From the NCBI GenBank assembly GCA_933228895.1, contig OW121846.1, positions 49,370,107-49,434,106 on the forward strand: DNA of 64,000 nt, read 5' to 3'. The DNA comes from Platycnemis pennipes. Lineage: Eukaryota; Arthropoda; Insecta; Odonata; Platycnemididae. The translations under genes were made by a program, and so were the position numbers. Under the pieces are notes generated by a model. That model made no database searches, was not told the origin of the DNA, and saw nothing but the letters and a program-made list of their open reading frames with translations. Of this stretch, positions 36,896-47,400 are shown one piece after another. How positions within the stretch are numbered: the stretch's first letter is position 1; every line of letters starts with the position of its first letter.

Positions 36896-38543
36896 TGGAA
36901 CAAATGCCCTTACATGTCGGAATCCTGTGCAAAATAATTATAGCACGAATCACTAGAATGATTGAATGATTTTAGAATTGGAATTCCTTCATAAATAATC
37001 GCCGAAGAGCATTTCTTGGTAGATTTTTCTCCGTTCTGATCTCATGCTAAAATATTTGCTCCTCATAGCCTCTGGTTAAGTCTTGTTTTTGTAGCCTATA
37101 AACAAATCCCTTGCTATATCGAACAACGCATCAATCCTAGATGACAATAATAATGTTATATGCCTCTCGCTTCTGCCGACTATTACTATAAGTGTACTTG
37201 AAATGCCTCATAAATATTAGTTTCACTTGAAACTTAGGGGCTCAAAGATTTATACTTACCGTTCTTACCTCGTTGAAAGTTGTTTAGGTAGGATATGCTG
37301 CTCTTTTCTTCAATAGGTAGCAGAGAGGTATGTGGAATTCTTGAATAATCAGTTTAAAACTTTGTTATGCCATGCATTATCTGTTTGCTCCCTGTCTAGA
37401 CTTTTATGTTTCATAGGTCAGGTGAGCAGGTCACTAACCCTCAGTTAGCAATTTATTCACTAATTTCCCGTTTTTCAGCGTAATTACATGATGCGCTTTC
37501 ATAGCATGTTTTTCTTGCGTTGCTTGTTTCTACCCCTTGAGATTGATGAAATGTGTTTGTTGCTGGGGAATATTATTGAGTCGACTCACTAAAAAAACGA
37601 TTGATAATTTATTTCATCAGGAGAGTACAGAGGAACGACACAGAATTTTCTCATCTGGAAAAATTTCTGCTGACATTTTCATCTTGAAACTTGCAATCAG
37701 ATGTGTATGATGACTACCTAAAAAAATTGCCTAAAAGAGAACTTATTACAATTTTTATATCCCAGGGAAGTCATAATGTAAAAATTTATTGAATTGATAT
37801 TTCTGGTTAAATATTTTGGACACAAAACTAGTACTTTCGCCGAGGCTTTAAAGTAAGTGTCATTCGTTCATTCTTACATTCGTTTGGGATGGGGTCTTTT
37901 TTGACCCCAGCTCATAGAGAAAGTTGAATAACTTATTAATTTTTACACTTTTATGCATTATATTTTAGGAATTCTCCACCAAAGCACATTTGCATCGACT
38001 CCATTTTTCATTTTTTTTAATTTCCCACAATAAGTCTTAAAAAATAATTTATTTCTGGTGGTTAATTTTGACCCCAGGTAGGGTATGTGGAACTAAAATA
38101 TACCCGAACGTACTTCAAATCCTAGGAGATGAATTTTCATCTTATTTTAGAAAAAATTGAAAGAAACAGCTTTTGTAATGACTCTTTCATGAAAGTAAAG
38201 AATATTAGCATTTTTATCATAAACTGAGTAATGTACCGAGTGTTAAAATTATTAGAAGAGAAGAAGATCGTTCACCGCTATGGATTTATTTCTCTCGTGT
38301 ATGACACCAAGTTAGATGTTCAGTTAATATATACCGTCGTACTAATAAAGCCATATTTCAACTCACAAGTGAAATAGAGGCTAAGATATTCATGTGCAAA
38401 ATCTATTATATATCAGCAGTTTCCAAATGGGTGAACTTGGAGACTAACTAAGTAGTCGATCACATTCACCTCACCCCATCATATAACAAAAGCTGAATAC
38501 CACTAAGTGATTGCTAGCATACTATGATTTCAACTTGCTCAGC

Positions 38544-38945
38544 AGCTTCTAATCCAACTATTATCTGCGCAGAGCTGATTCATCGTCTACAGCATGTTTT
38601 CTTTCTAATCAGCAATAGTCAATATTTTCTCCACGTGCATTTTGACTTCGTAATTTTTGTCCTCTCTAACGAACTCAGCAAATATAGAGAGAATTAGTTA
38701 CTTGTGGTTGCTCCTCTGACGATTGTTGAAGCCATCAATGCTCTGAAACTTCTAATCTAACTGTTATCTTAGCAGAGCTGATTCGTGATCAACGCTGTGA
38801 TTTCTTTGTAATCAGAAATACGCAGTCAGTATTTTCTCCTCTTGCATTTTGACTTTGTAGTATTCAACCTCTGATACGAGCTAGGCTTTTACGGTGAGAA
38901 TCATCACTCGTGGTCACTCTTCCCACGACTGCAGAAGTCACAGCT
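38544..38945 (+). repeat. two-copy tandem repeat, about 200-bp unit
   Basis: Units at about 38,544-38,745 and 38,747-38,945 share 'gcagagctgattc', 'cagtattttctcc'-like and 'gcattttgact' words in the same order. They lie in the presumed 5' non-coding part of the piggyBac element, just ahead of its transposase start. Confidence 0.7.
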
Positions 38946-39842
38946 TTCCTAGATCAATATTTTCTCTCGCACTGAAATTATTAGCGGTCATACAAGAATA
39001 ATTCCTAGTTATGGCAGCCTATAGAATCAAATTTGCCCTTGGATACAATGGGAATGAAGCCCTTAACGATTTATTTGGCTCAGATGAAGGAAACATTCAA
39101 AATGAGAGTGATGGAAGTGAAACAGAGGAAGACAACATAGAGGTGATAATAGAGCACCAGGAGGAGGACGAGTTTCAAGAAGAAGTCCAGGGCGTATGTG
39201 TCAAAGAATAAGACGATCCACGGTGAGAAGGGATGGAAAAATAAAATGGGATGCTATGGAGCCAAAGTCGACTAGAAAAAATATTATCCAGGAATATCAT
39301 CAGACAGGACGCATGTTTCCCAGGACATGCTCAGTGTGTGGAAAAAGCTGAGTGTTTTCGATGCTTTGTTACTGATTTAATGGTAGAAAAAAATTGTTAA
39401 TACACAAATCAACGGGAAAATAAATTTAATAATAGTAAAAGGTTGGAGAAAATGGAAGAGTTCCAATACCATTAAATTTGATCCAATAGATAGCTTTTAT
39501 TGGCTTGTGTATCACTTGCGGTGCTCAAAAAGATCGAGGAAAAATTTCGAACGAACTTTGGTCGGATGTATTTGGATATCCGACTTTTAAAGCAACTATG
39601 TCAAGAAGTCGCTTTGAAAATATTCTGAGCCGTTTAAGATTTGATGATTAAAGAGAAGCGGGAAGCATGTAAAAAGGAAACAAAAAACAAAGCAGAAGCT
39701 GTGTTGGATATCATGAACTTATTTTCCTGTGGTTGTAAAAGTTCATTCATTCCAGGTCCCAACATCACTGTTGTAAAATATTTAAGTACTTTTGGAGGAA
39801 GATGTGATTTTAAAGTATATATGAAACAAAAAAAAACGACTG

Positions 39843-40585
39843 ACACATGATCTTTCCTGGGGTAAACAGATGCGTGATATAAATGGTCAAGGTAATCCAA
39901 GACTGGGATTCATCAAAAGAGTATTGGGTAAATGTGACGAGCATGTACAAGAAATCAGCTACTTTTCCCTTGTTAGACCTCATTTGGAATATGCTGCCAG
40001 TGTATGGGATCCCTACGGAATCGGTCTAAATGACGAACTTGAACATGTGCAGCAAAGATCGGCATGATTTGTAAAGGGACGGTACGATAACTATAATAGC
40101 GTAACCAGTCTATTAAATGAAGTAAAATGGGAACCATTGCCAGATCGCACGTTGAAATTTATAATTAATCTCCTAAATAAATCCCAAGATAATATTTTCA
40201 GTGATAACGTTAAAAATATTTTACGAACCCCAACTTACTATGGTAGACTGTACCATAATTACAAAATTAGAGAAATTGATTGCCGAACTGACAGATTCAA
40301 AATGTCCTTTTTCCCTCGTAAAATTAGGGATATGAATAGTGGTAAATATATCCAATACGAGTGATTGAATCCAGAGCATATGTAGTTGCATGTTGCTGTA
40401 AAGACTTGAAGGTAACCCAACTAACATTCTGTTTTTGCATGCTTAGTTTGCTATTTTTATCTTTTTAAATATTGCAGTTTAGACTAATATATTAATACTA
40501 ATCCTTTTAAATGATGTTTGGTGAGATTCACCCCCTGCCACACACCTTTGAGGTGGCTTGCAGGGTAATATGTAGATGTAGATGA
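39843..40585 (+). mobile_element. CR1/L2-like LINE fragment inserted in piggyBac
   Basis: A 5'-truncated LINE interrupts the transposase between ...KVYMKQK and HGIKIGI. It ends in a conserved tail (40,515-40,583: 'cacacacctttgaggtggct', then 'gcagggtaatatgtagatg') followed by TAGATG-like repeats. A short 'aaaac' on both sides may be a target duplication. Its coding frame is much better kept than the surrounding transposase, so it arrived later. Confidence 0.85.
39870..40364 (+). pseudogene. LINE reverse transcriptase C-terminal region
   Basis: HDLSWGKQMRDINGQGNPRL leads to GFIKRVLGKCDEHVQEISYF and SLVRPHLEYAASVWDPYGIG, the signature downstream of the reverse transcriptase in CR1/L2/Jockey-type LINEs. 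One in-frame TGA at about 40,065 (likely from CGA) is the only break before the natural end at 40,362. The last part, IREIDCRTDRFKMSFFPRKI, is repeated in the copy at 54,945. The catalytic reverse transcriptase core is absent owing to 5' truncation. Confidence 0.85.
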
Positions 40586-41884
40586 GAAAACACGGCATTA
40601 AAATTGGGATAACTGTTGATTGCGAAAATATGAACATTATAAATTTGCAAATCTACGCAGGTAAACATGAAGAAATTCGTGAAATACGGCAAGGGAAGTA
40701 AGTAGTAATGGATTTTGTGAGTCACCTGAGTGGGGTTGGTTGAAACATTAGTACAAATAATTTGTTTCACAACTTTTTATCTTGGGCAATATTTATTAAA
40801 ATTATCTCCCACACTCGTGGGTAGGTACTATACGAAAAAATCGCACGTCATTGGCACCAAAAACAGCAAAAACATGATAGATCAATTCCTCAAATTTTGA
40901 ATTTTTCGACAACACTCTTTAGACATCACATTCCCTCGGCATAGGAAAATCAGTGGTTTTATTGTCTATTCAACATAAGAAATTGAAATTTGTTCCTCTG
41001 AAAAGAATAAACGGGAAATGATTCTTGAATAAAACTACAAAATTTGGAGTTCATACTGTAGATCAAATTATTCTGTAAAAAGAGGGACTAGATGATGGCC
41101 ATTGGAAATCTTTTTTGATTTTGTGGATCTTGCAGGTATAAATGCATACCAAATGTACACGAGAAAGCACCTCTCTTTCCGTGGAAAAACATCTAGGTGG
41201 CGATTCCCTTTAGAATTAGCAAAAGAAACGTAAAATCTGAAATTCATCGTTGAGTAGAAAAACCCGGATGCCAAACAAATAGATTTCTGCTGCGATCGAA
41301 AATGCTGGGATTGGTGATATTCTAATTGTAAATGACCGAGAAGGTGTCCAGAAAAAGGGTGGATGATGTTCCATTTGCTCTCGTAAGAGTGACAAAAAAC
41401 CAATATCCTTTATAATGTTTGCAACAGATACGTGTGTGGTGATCATGTTCAACAAAGAAGCATCTCTATGCAATGCGTCATTAATGAGTGTGTAGATGCA
41501 GATTTCAGATTAAAATTTGACACAATTCTTTTGAGTCATGGAATTTCGTTAAAGTTTCTATTTTTACTACAACTTGTTTAAACTATACCCAACAGAGGTA
41601 TATTATTCAAAAATTTGTGTTGGTGAATTACAATAATTGTGTCTTTCTGAAAAAAGTTTTGGCGATATGTTGCAAATGATTAAATATTTTAAATATTATA
41701 TTGTATTCAGATAATTAAACTATGCACTTAAATACGTAGTTAGGTAAATTTAATCCTCATTATTCAAGACTTAACTGTGAGTGCCATCTAAAAAATTAAA
41801 ATATTTTTAAAAAATTATGCAATGCATAGTATACTGTGGTATTTTTCTGTTAATTTATCTGAAATGTGTTTAATTAAAACACGA

Positions 41885-42036
41885 ATGACTATTTATTTAT
41901 TTTATTACATCGGGGCATGAACAATAATCAACAACTGACGAGCAAACACAACCATGTAAAATCCACTCAGGCGGGACTCGAACCCGTTACCCCTCAGTTT
42001 AGCAGGCAAGGACTCAACCACACCGCCACCTGGGTC
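41885..42036 (-). mobile_element. SINE-C: another tRNA-headed SINE, single copy
   Basis: On the minus strand the head reads 'ggtggcggtgtggttgagtc', then 'gtaacgggttcgagtcccgc', a tRNA-like A and B box pair. The unit ends about 150 bp later in 'aataaaataaataaatag', an A-rich tail. It lies near the right end of the piggyBac element. Confidence 0.55.
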
Positions 42037-42576
42037 GACTATAAGTCATTGAAATAATATTATCACTTAAAACAATTAATATTCACGATGGTGTAAAAAA
42101 GACCCAAAGTAGGGAGGACGTAATATTTTTAGTAACAGGTAACAAGGGTTAAAGCAGGGTTTTGAAAACCTTGACTACTTTTACTGCTTTCATATTGTTT
42201 CATCTAATTAAAGGTGTATCTCATTTTTGTCTGGTATGTGAAAGGTTACTGGTACGTATCCTTGTTCACATGTTGTTGATATGTATCCATAATATTTCTT
42301 TTTTATGCGAAGCGTATCATCTGAATTTCAGCATCTCATTTATTTATCCTAGTACGTACTGATTACCACTTATCATCAAGGAAACTCAAGTTTTCTTCAG
42401 GTATGCCACCAAAATATCACCATTTCTGTGCATCAATTAAAATAATTTGCATAAATATTTCTCCTCGGCATCCACCGTAAGTCCAGTCCTTTTCCTTGTC
42501 AAATGGGAGCGCTTTTTAAACAAAGTTCCCTTCTAATTTGTTATTTGACACCAGTAATAACAAAACTAATTGTTAG

Positions 42577-42664
42577 CAAATAACTCTCGGGTTTCAAGCC
42601 AAGTAAGATTTTGGGTAAGATTTAAGATTGAGTAAGTAAGATTTTGAAACCCGAGAGTCATTTA
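42577..42664. repeat. inverted repeat, 21-bp arms
   Basis: 'aataactctcgggtttcaa' pairs with 'ttgaaacccgagagtcattt' across a loop of about 46 bases. The loop holds three copies of a 'gtaagatttt'-like word. Confidence 0.7.
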
Positions 42665-42987
42665 TTAATATAATTCCCCGAGAAAGAACGAAATCCTATA
42701 AAAGTAATTGTGTTTCACCAAAAGTAAAGTAGTTAAAGTGAACAATTCAGCTAAATATTTAAATAAAGAGTCCCAAGTAAGGCATTTTTAAATGTAGTTT
42801 AATAAATTATTTTCGGAATCCATTTTTCTCTTTGCTTCATCCACTCCGTATAATGGGGAAAATGGTTTTATTACCAATGGATACTTTTCAGTGTATTTAA
42901 TACAAAGCTAACAAAGAAAAACAATAATTAAATTACGAACGTGATTTCAGATTACGATTTGGCACAAATAATTATTTATTAGAGAAA

Positions 42988-43040
42988 TCTAATTATTATT
43001 TAAATTAGAGATAGGTTCTCTAATTTAAATAATAATTAGA
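42988..43040. repeat. perfect 24-bp inverted repeat
   Basis: 42,988-43,011 and 43,017-43,040 are exact complements with a 5-base loop; the arms are AT-rich. Confidence 0.85.
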
Positions 43041-43113
43041 TAATTATATCTGAGAAAAAGGCGTTCAACCTCCCACACTTTATATCAATTTCAAATACTT
43101 TATTAATTCAAGT

Positions 43114-43276
43114 ACGGGTTTCAACAGTTTATGTCATGCATCTAAATCAGTTTATGTCATAAACTGTTGAAACATTTTTAGTTTTATGTTTTCAATTCAG
43201 TTTACGTCATAAACGGCTTTCAACAGTTTATGACATAAACTGAATTCGATGCATGGCATAAACTGTTGAAACGCGG
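43114..43276. repeat. nested palindrome cluster built on one word
   Basis: Outer arms 43,114-43,142 and 43,248-43,276 pair. In between, 'cagtttatgtcataaactg' is itself palindromic. The word 'cagtttatg' or its complement recurs about seven times in 160 bp. Confidence 0.8.
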
Positions 43277-43564
43277 GCCGTGAATAAAAAGTCTGCAGTG
43301 AAATTTGCGAAGCTTGTTCTTTTTGCATGAAGAATGTACAATTTCTGCCAATGTTCCTGAGAAAGACTGTAAAGAGATACTATGCACATTTATATCAACA
43401 TATTATTATTTTATTTTGGGTAAATTTTTCCTACTCACTTCCTAGGGCTCCTAATTTTGCTGTCGTATAAAATGTCGTCAAATTTGGTAACGTTCACCTT
43501 GCATTAGAGTATTGCACATACCAATTAAAAATGTAATTTTTAGATTAGCAAGGATACAGTTTTT

Positions 43565-43800
43565 ATGGTAGCTACAATTCAGAGTTCTCAATCGGTGGAT
43601 CTAGCTTTGAATCTCATCACTGGTGGAGACATCCTACATGTTAGGAGGGCACCTTAAGTCCAGAAATCCATCCATGGAATGGGACGTTAAAATAAAGCTC
43701 CTTGGCACCTATTATTATGATAAGATTAACGAAGACTTCGAGATTCCCTCAAACCTTTCTACTGTCCCACAACATCCAACCTTAACCCAATAATACACAT
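43565..43800 (+). mobile_element. SINE-A copy, diverged
   Basis: 'gctttgaatctcatcactgg' is a worn B box. 'catccatggaatgggacgtt' and 'gctccttggcacc' mark the centre, and 'gagattccctcaaacctttc' the 3' part. Confidence 0.6.
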
Positions 43801-44050
43801 TTCCCCAACGACACAAATTGCATCAGTTATCCTTAACCACGAAGTTAACGTTCCGTCAAAATTTAACCATTGACCAATTAGTTACATTTCCTGAATGGGG
43901 CAAATGTAATCAGCTGTCAGTCAAAGGCAATAAAAAATTAACGTTCCGTAATAAACTCTATTATATTTCGCGGAAGTAAACCTTTCCTTCGTTCGTTTCC
44001 TATAATCATTTTTTATGGGGTGGATACATATCAATGCGGTCTTATCGGAT

Positions 44051-44090
44051 CATTCCGATTACGTACGATGTATCGTACGTAATCGGAATG
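44051..44090. repeat. perfect 19-bp palindrome
   Basis: 'cattccgattacgtacgat' and its exact complement are separated by 2 bases. A further partial repeat 'ttacgtacgatgtacg' follows at 44,097-44,112. Confidence 0.85.
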
Positions 44091-44249
44091 TACGATTTAC
44101 GTACGATGTACGCGTAAGGTGAAACATTTCTGTTGGAGGTGTATTGTAAAATGTGACCTTTAAACTTTCCTATCGCAGCGTTGCGTAATTCATGGACGGC
44201 CCAGGACAAAAAAAGCTTTCGTGCTGAGACGGAAGGTACCGAAGCAATG

Positions 44250-44600
44250 ACGTCACAATTTCGTCATTGGCTCGACGATGCCGTTAGTGAATAAGGCCCG
44301 TGCGCTGCGGACGGAATCTCTCCGCTCGTTTCCCTCCCCGACACTCGCACGGCCGGGGACCCGTCGCAGCGTCCGTTGCGGCCACGGCACGCCACATCCC
44401 CTTGAATCCATCGATCGGGGAAGCAGCCCCGTGGGCCCCAGTGCTATGAATGGCGAGAAAGGCGCCCTTGGCGGCCTCCCACTCTCACCACGGCAGGGAA
44501 AAGCCGGACGAAACTTATCTGCAGCTCTCGTACGCTGAACTGCGAGACAACGAAATGGCATGTACCAAGGACGGTAGGTCACCAACATGTGAGGTTTGGG
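44250..44600. promoter_or_regulatory. CpG-rich island, unidentified
   Basis: Dense CpGs in about 300 bp starting at 44,255. The longest open frame in the window (190 codons, minus, 44,253-44,825) spans this island and then runs antisense through a SINE-A, so it is probably not a gene. A host promoter or first exon is the best alternative. Confidence 0.3.
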
Positions 44601-44645
44601 TGAAAACAGAAACTCGGTTTGATGAGGTTGAAATGAGGTAGCGAG

Positions 44646-44978
44646 GATTCGGGTTGGTGTGGTGCCTAGAGTACTGGCTTCCCATACCGAGGGCTCAGGT
44701 TCGAAACTCTGCAGTAGCAGGGATTTTCCTATACCGATCCCTACTTGAGAGCAGTAGACAGAGGACTTTAAGTGCAGTACTCCGTCCATCAGATAGGAAG
44801 TTTTACCTTGGCCCGTTAAGTTCACTTCTTAAAGTAGGCTGACGCCGAAGCCGGATTTCAATTTTCCTTTCCTCCATTTTCTGAGTATTCCGAGCACTAC
44901 CCAAATACGAACCTCTCCTAAATGGCATGAATGACCTCATTTGTCGCTCGCCACCCCCAAAATATCTACTGCTACTAT
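44646..44978 (+). mobile_element. SINE-A copy, essentially full length
   Basis: This is one of the best copies. The head 'gggttggtgtggtgcctaga' is followed by 'gtactggcttcccatacc' and the B box 'ggctcaggttcgaaactc'. The centre is 'cagtactccgtccatcagat'. The tail has 'cctaaatggcatgaatgacc' and runs to 'tctactgctactatg'. It is useful for setting the family length at about 330 bp. Confidence 0.9.
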
Positions 44979-44981
44979 GAA

Positions 44982-45256
44982 ATAGCGTGGTGGCCTAGTG
45001 GGTAGAGCGTTGGACTCCTAACCGGAAGTCCCGGATTCGAGTCGGGGAAGCCATTCGACATGCCTATCAATACGCAAGCTGACTTATTTTCATGGCACCA
45101 GGTTTTTCTGGGAGATTGCAGGGGGCACAGTTTAAAGAACCGGCTCCACTGTCCTGATGTGAATATTTTACACGCCGTCCAGCTCAGTAATATTTGATGA
45201 GCTCTCCCCTCACCCACCAGACCAACCTTGCAGTTGAACGCAAATGAATACGCTTG
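44982..45256 (+). mobile_element. SINE-B copy, essentially full length
   Basis: The head 'gcgtggtggcctagtgggta', 'gagcgttggactcctaaccg' and 'cccggattcgagtcggg' folds like a tRNA, with a CCT triplet in anticodon position (arginine-like). 'aaccggctccactgtcctga', 'tattttacacgccgtcc' and 'caccagaccaaccttgcagt' follow. It begins 4 bases after a SINE-A, giving a dimer-like arrangement. Confidence 0.85.
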
Positions 45257-46257
45257 TTGCCATGCACAGTATTTCCTTTCCATTCGTGACAAATCATTGA
45301 ACTAATCATTTTTATTTTTATCTACATTTTACTATTTGGGATCCACCAGCAAATGTTTAGATGAAAAGCATTGTTAGACCTGATTTAATTAGAGCGCATC
45401 GCAATGCTCGTTACCTTAAGTTGAATTATTTTTTCAAATTAAAAACGGATTTCGATCCGTTTTTATTCATTCTCATCCCCATGTTATGTTGTGAGCTGCC
45501 GCACTGGCGTATACCTTAGTGTGGAAGACTGCCAGAATGGTCGATTAAACAAAAAGATAAGATTCTCAGTGAAGATCTAATAAGAGTAGATCATAATGCT
45601 AGTTACCTTACATATGATTTTTCAATTATTCATGAGGGATATTGATGCATTCTCAGGGTTAATTAAAGTCTAAATTTTAGCTCTAGAGCCGTGGTAGAGG
45701 GTTTGGAATGCCAGTTGACCAACCAATATTTCATGGTTAAGACGGAAAGAAGCTAGGAACGAAATGAATGAAAAGGGAGATAACTTTTTCCCGTGATTTT
45801 ATTTCTTTGGGAAGTATTAATCTTTATTACTGCTGCGGTCTTGCAATGTGTGTGGGGAAAACGAATTTATGAAACTTTCTGCTTGACAGTCTATCTAGCA
45901 TTTTATCCCACCTTTATGCCCTGCTTATGAAGTGCGAGAGAAGAAATATATCCACAGCGTCGGCTTGGGGTTCCTACATTTATAATTTATTAAATCACAT
46001 TGATATAGTGCGTTACCTCATGATCTCCAGGGCTGCACACTCACAGGACATTTTTTCGATTCCCATCTATCCTTTTCACCATATACAGCCCCCAGATAAA
46101 GCATATCTTTGTCGGAACCAAATGCCCGATCATTCCTAATATGGACATCTATTCTTTGTTTTACAGAAGCACTTTCCTACAATTTGTTCTATAAATCCTG
46201 TTTCCTTTAAGATGTTGTCGCAAATATTCCGCGGAAGACTCCCTCATAAAGACGGGA
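45257..46257. other. no gene seen; small hairpin
   Basis: A perfect 10-bp inverted repeat with a TTCG loop lies at 45,441-45,464. It is followed by T-rich sequence, but is not a convincing terminator in this eukaryotic context. No coding motif seen. Confidence 0.4.
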
Positions 46258-46575
46258 ATAGGGTTGGTGTGGTGGATATGGTAGTAGACTACCATTCCCA
46301 GGGCCCAGGTTCGATTCCCGACAGTGGCGGATTTTTCAGTCCCTACTTCAGTGCCTAGTGGAAGGTATATCAGGTTCACTGCTCCGTCCGTCAGACGGGA
46401 CGTTAAGCCGTGATCCTCTTGGCGCTTGTCGTTAAGACTAGGCTAATGCCGATGCTGGGTTTCTCTTGACACTTCCTTCATTACCTGAAATATTCCAACC
46501 ATTAACCAAGTACCCACCTATCTTATATGGCGCAAATGACCTCAGCTGTCCGTCACCTCCCATGAATAACTAACT
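46258..46575 (+). mobile_element. SINE-A copy, full length, well preserved
   Basis: All blocks are present: 'gggttggtgtggtggatatg', B box 'gcccaggttcgattcccgac', centre 'ctccgtccgtcagacgggac' and 'gttaagccgtgatcctcttg', then 'gctgggtttctcttgacact' and 'atggcgcaaatgacctcagc'. This is the best reference copy in the window. Confidence 0.92.
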
Positions 46576-46599
46576 AACTGAGTAAGTGCTTTGATCCTC

Positions 46600-46950
46600 C
46601 AAGTTCTAGCCACGCTTCCTACGAGTAACTAACAAAGAACATCAAACAGAGTAGCTGGGAAAAAAGAAGGACAGTGAAGTATATTAACATCGAGTACTTA
46701 AAAAAAAGACGAAACAACCTAATCGGCCATATCTTGATGCATGATGGCTTCATGAAGACAGCCATCGTAGGGAATTATAAAGAATCAAGTGAGAAATATG
46801 GAACAAGTTTAAAAAGAATGTAAAAGACCATAACGCTAATATGATATTGTTAGCCGATATAAGAATCGAAGGGAAAACTGTGCCGAACCAATCATAGGAT
46901 TGGCGAGTAATTCCAACTAGTCCGTAAGCATTTTGATATTGAAATTGATT
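46600..46950 (+). mobile_element. LINE C-terminal fragment
   Basis: NNLIGHILMHDGFMKTAIVG is readable at 46,710-46,770. The same kind of word occurs in the RTE-like copies (GHVMR at 16.3 kb, GHIMRHDG at 25.25 kb). Stops follow. It starts 25 bp after the SINE-A. Confidence 0.6.
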
Positions 46951-47084
46951 CAATATTTTCTGCCTAAAGTGTAATAAAGTACATTTTCAGATTTCATTAC
47001 TTTAATTGATATAATGGTGCGCGATCAATTTAGGCCATTGCCGGTGGAAAGATCCGAATGCGTTCCTAACCATTCAGGATGGGC

Positions 47085-47400
47085 CATGGGAGTTAAGGTC
47101 ATTCGCTCCAATTAGGAAAGGCAAGTAATTGAAAATGGTTCGGGTATTCGATTTAGGAAGAAATAAGATTGTGTTTAACCAGGCGTCGGCATTAGCGGAA
47201 TGGCGCCAAGGGGTTAAAGTTATAACGACCCGTCCGACAGATGTAGGGCTGAACTTGAATTCTCAACATGAGCAGCTCTACACAGGATAGTGTATGGACT
47301 GGTATACATGTGAAAAATATCTGACGCTGCCGGGATTCAAACCCGGGTCATTGATGGGGGGCGAGCTGTTTAGGCACTACACCAAGCTGATCTCTCCCGT
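47085..47400 (-). mobile_element. SINE-A copy, minus strand, near full length
   Basis: 'ggcgtcggcattagcggaat', 'ggcgccaaggggttaaagtt', 'ataacgacccgtccgacaga' and the head complement 'gccgggattcaaacccgggt' appear in order. Confidence 0.85.

Larger units (their letters stand above)
39011..41525 (+). pseudogene. piggyBac transposase pseudogene
   Basis: The ATG at 39,011 opens a 66-codon acidic N-terminus, normal for the family. Then come AFIGLCITCGAQKDRG and ELWSDVFGYPTFKATMSRSR with FENILSRLRFDD (39,500-39,650), and TFGGRCDFKVYMKQK (39,785-39,835). After the LINE insertion the protein resumes with HGIKIGITVDCENM (40,590). It continues with VVMDFVSHLSGVG, GTRRWPLEIFFDFVDLAGIN (41,085-41,140) and a Cys/His-rich C-terminus (CNRYVCGDHV, about 41,430). 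In piggyBac enzymes three aspartates cut and join DNA at TTAA. Here the first (normally in a VDEQ-like word) reads V, and the third (normally T-D-N) reads T-N-N. Several stops and frame changes are present. The gene is inactive. Confidence 0.88.
37852..42148 (+). mobile_element. piggyBac-type DNA transposon, degenerate, with nested insertions
   Basis: The interior encodes a recognisable piggyBac transposase (39,011 to about 41,525). The proposed right end '...aacaaggg' abuts TTAA at 42,149-42,152. A candidate left end abuts TTAA at 37,848-37,851. About 45-50 bp inside each end is a matching inverted word ('ggggtcttttttga' on the left, complement of 'taaaaaagaccca' on the right). TTAA duplication is the hallmark of piggyBac. 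The left end does not begin with the usual CCC, so that boundary is uncertain. Nested inside are a LINE fragment, a SINE-C and a tandem repeat. Confidence 0.6.

Noticed and set aside
41955..42036. tRNA gene on the minus strand
   Set aside because: A and B boxes are present, but the acceptor stem does not close and an A-rich tail follows, so it is called SINE-C.
44253..44825. 190-codon minus-strand open frame, the longest in the window
   Set aside because: Its first third is antisense to a SINE-A and the rest lies in a CpG-rich island where stops are rare. No domain is visible.
44984..45052. tRNA gene with CCT anticodon
   Set aside because: The head looks like a tRNA, but the same unit with a shared 200-bp body occurs at 58,286 and 22,396. 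It is a SINE head, not a gene.
45441..45464. rho-independent-like terminator (stem, TTCG loop, T run)
   Set aside because: The window is eukaryotic and no gene precedes the stem; it is listed only as a hairpin.
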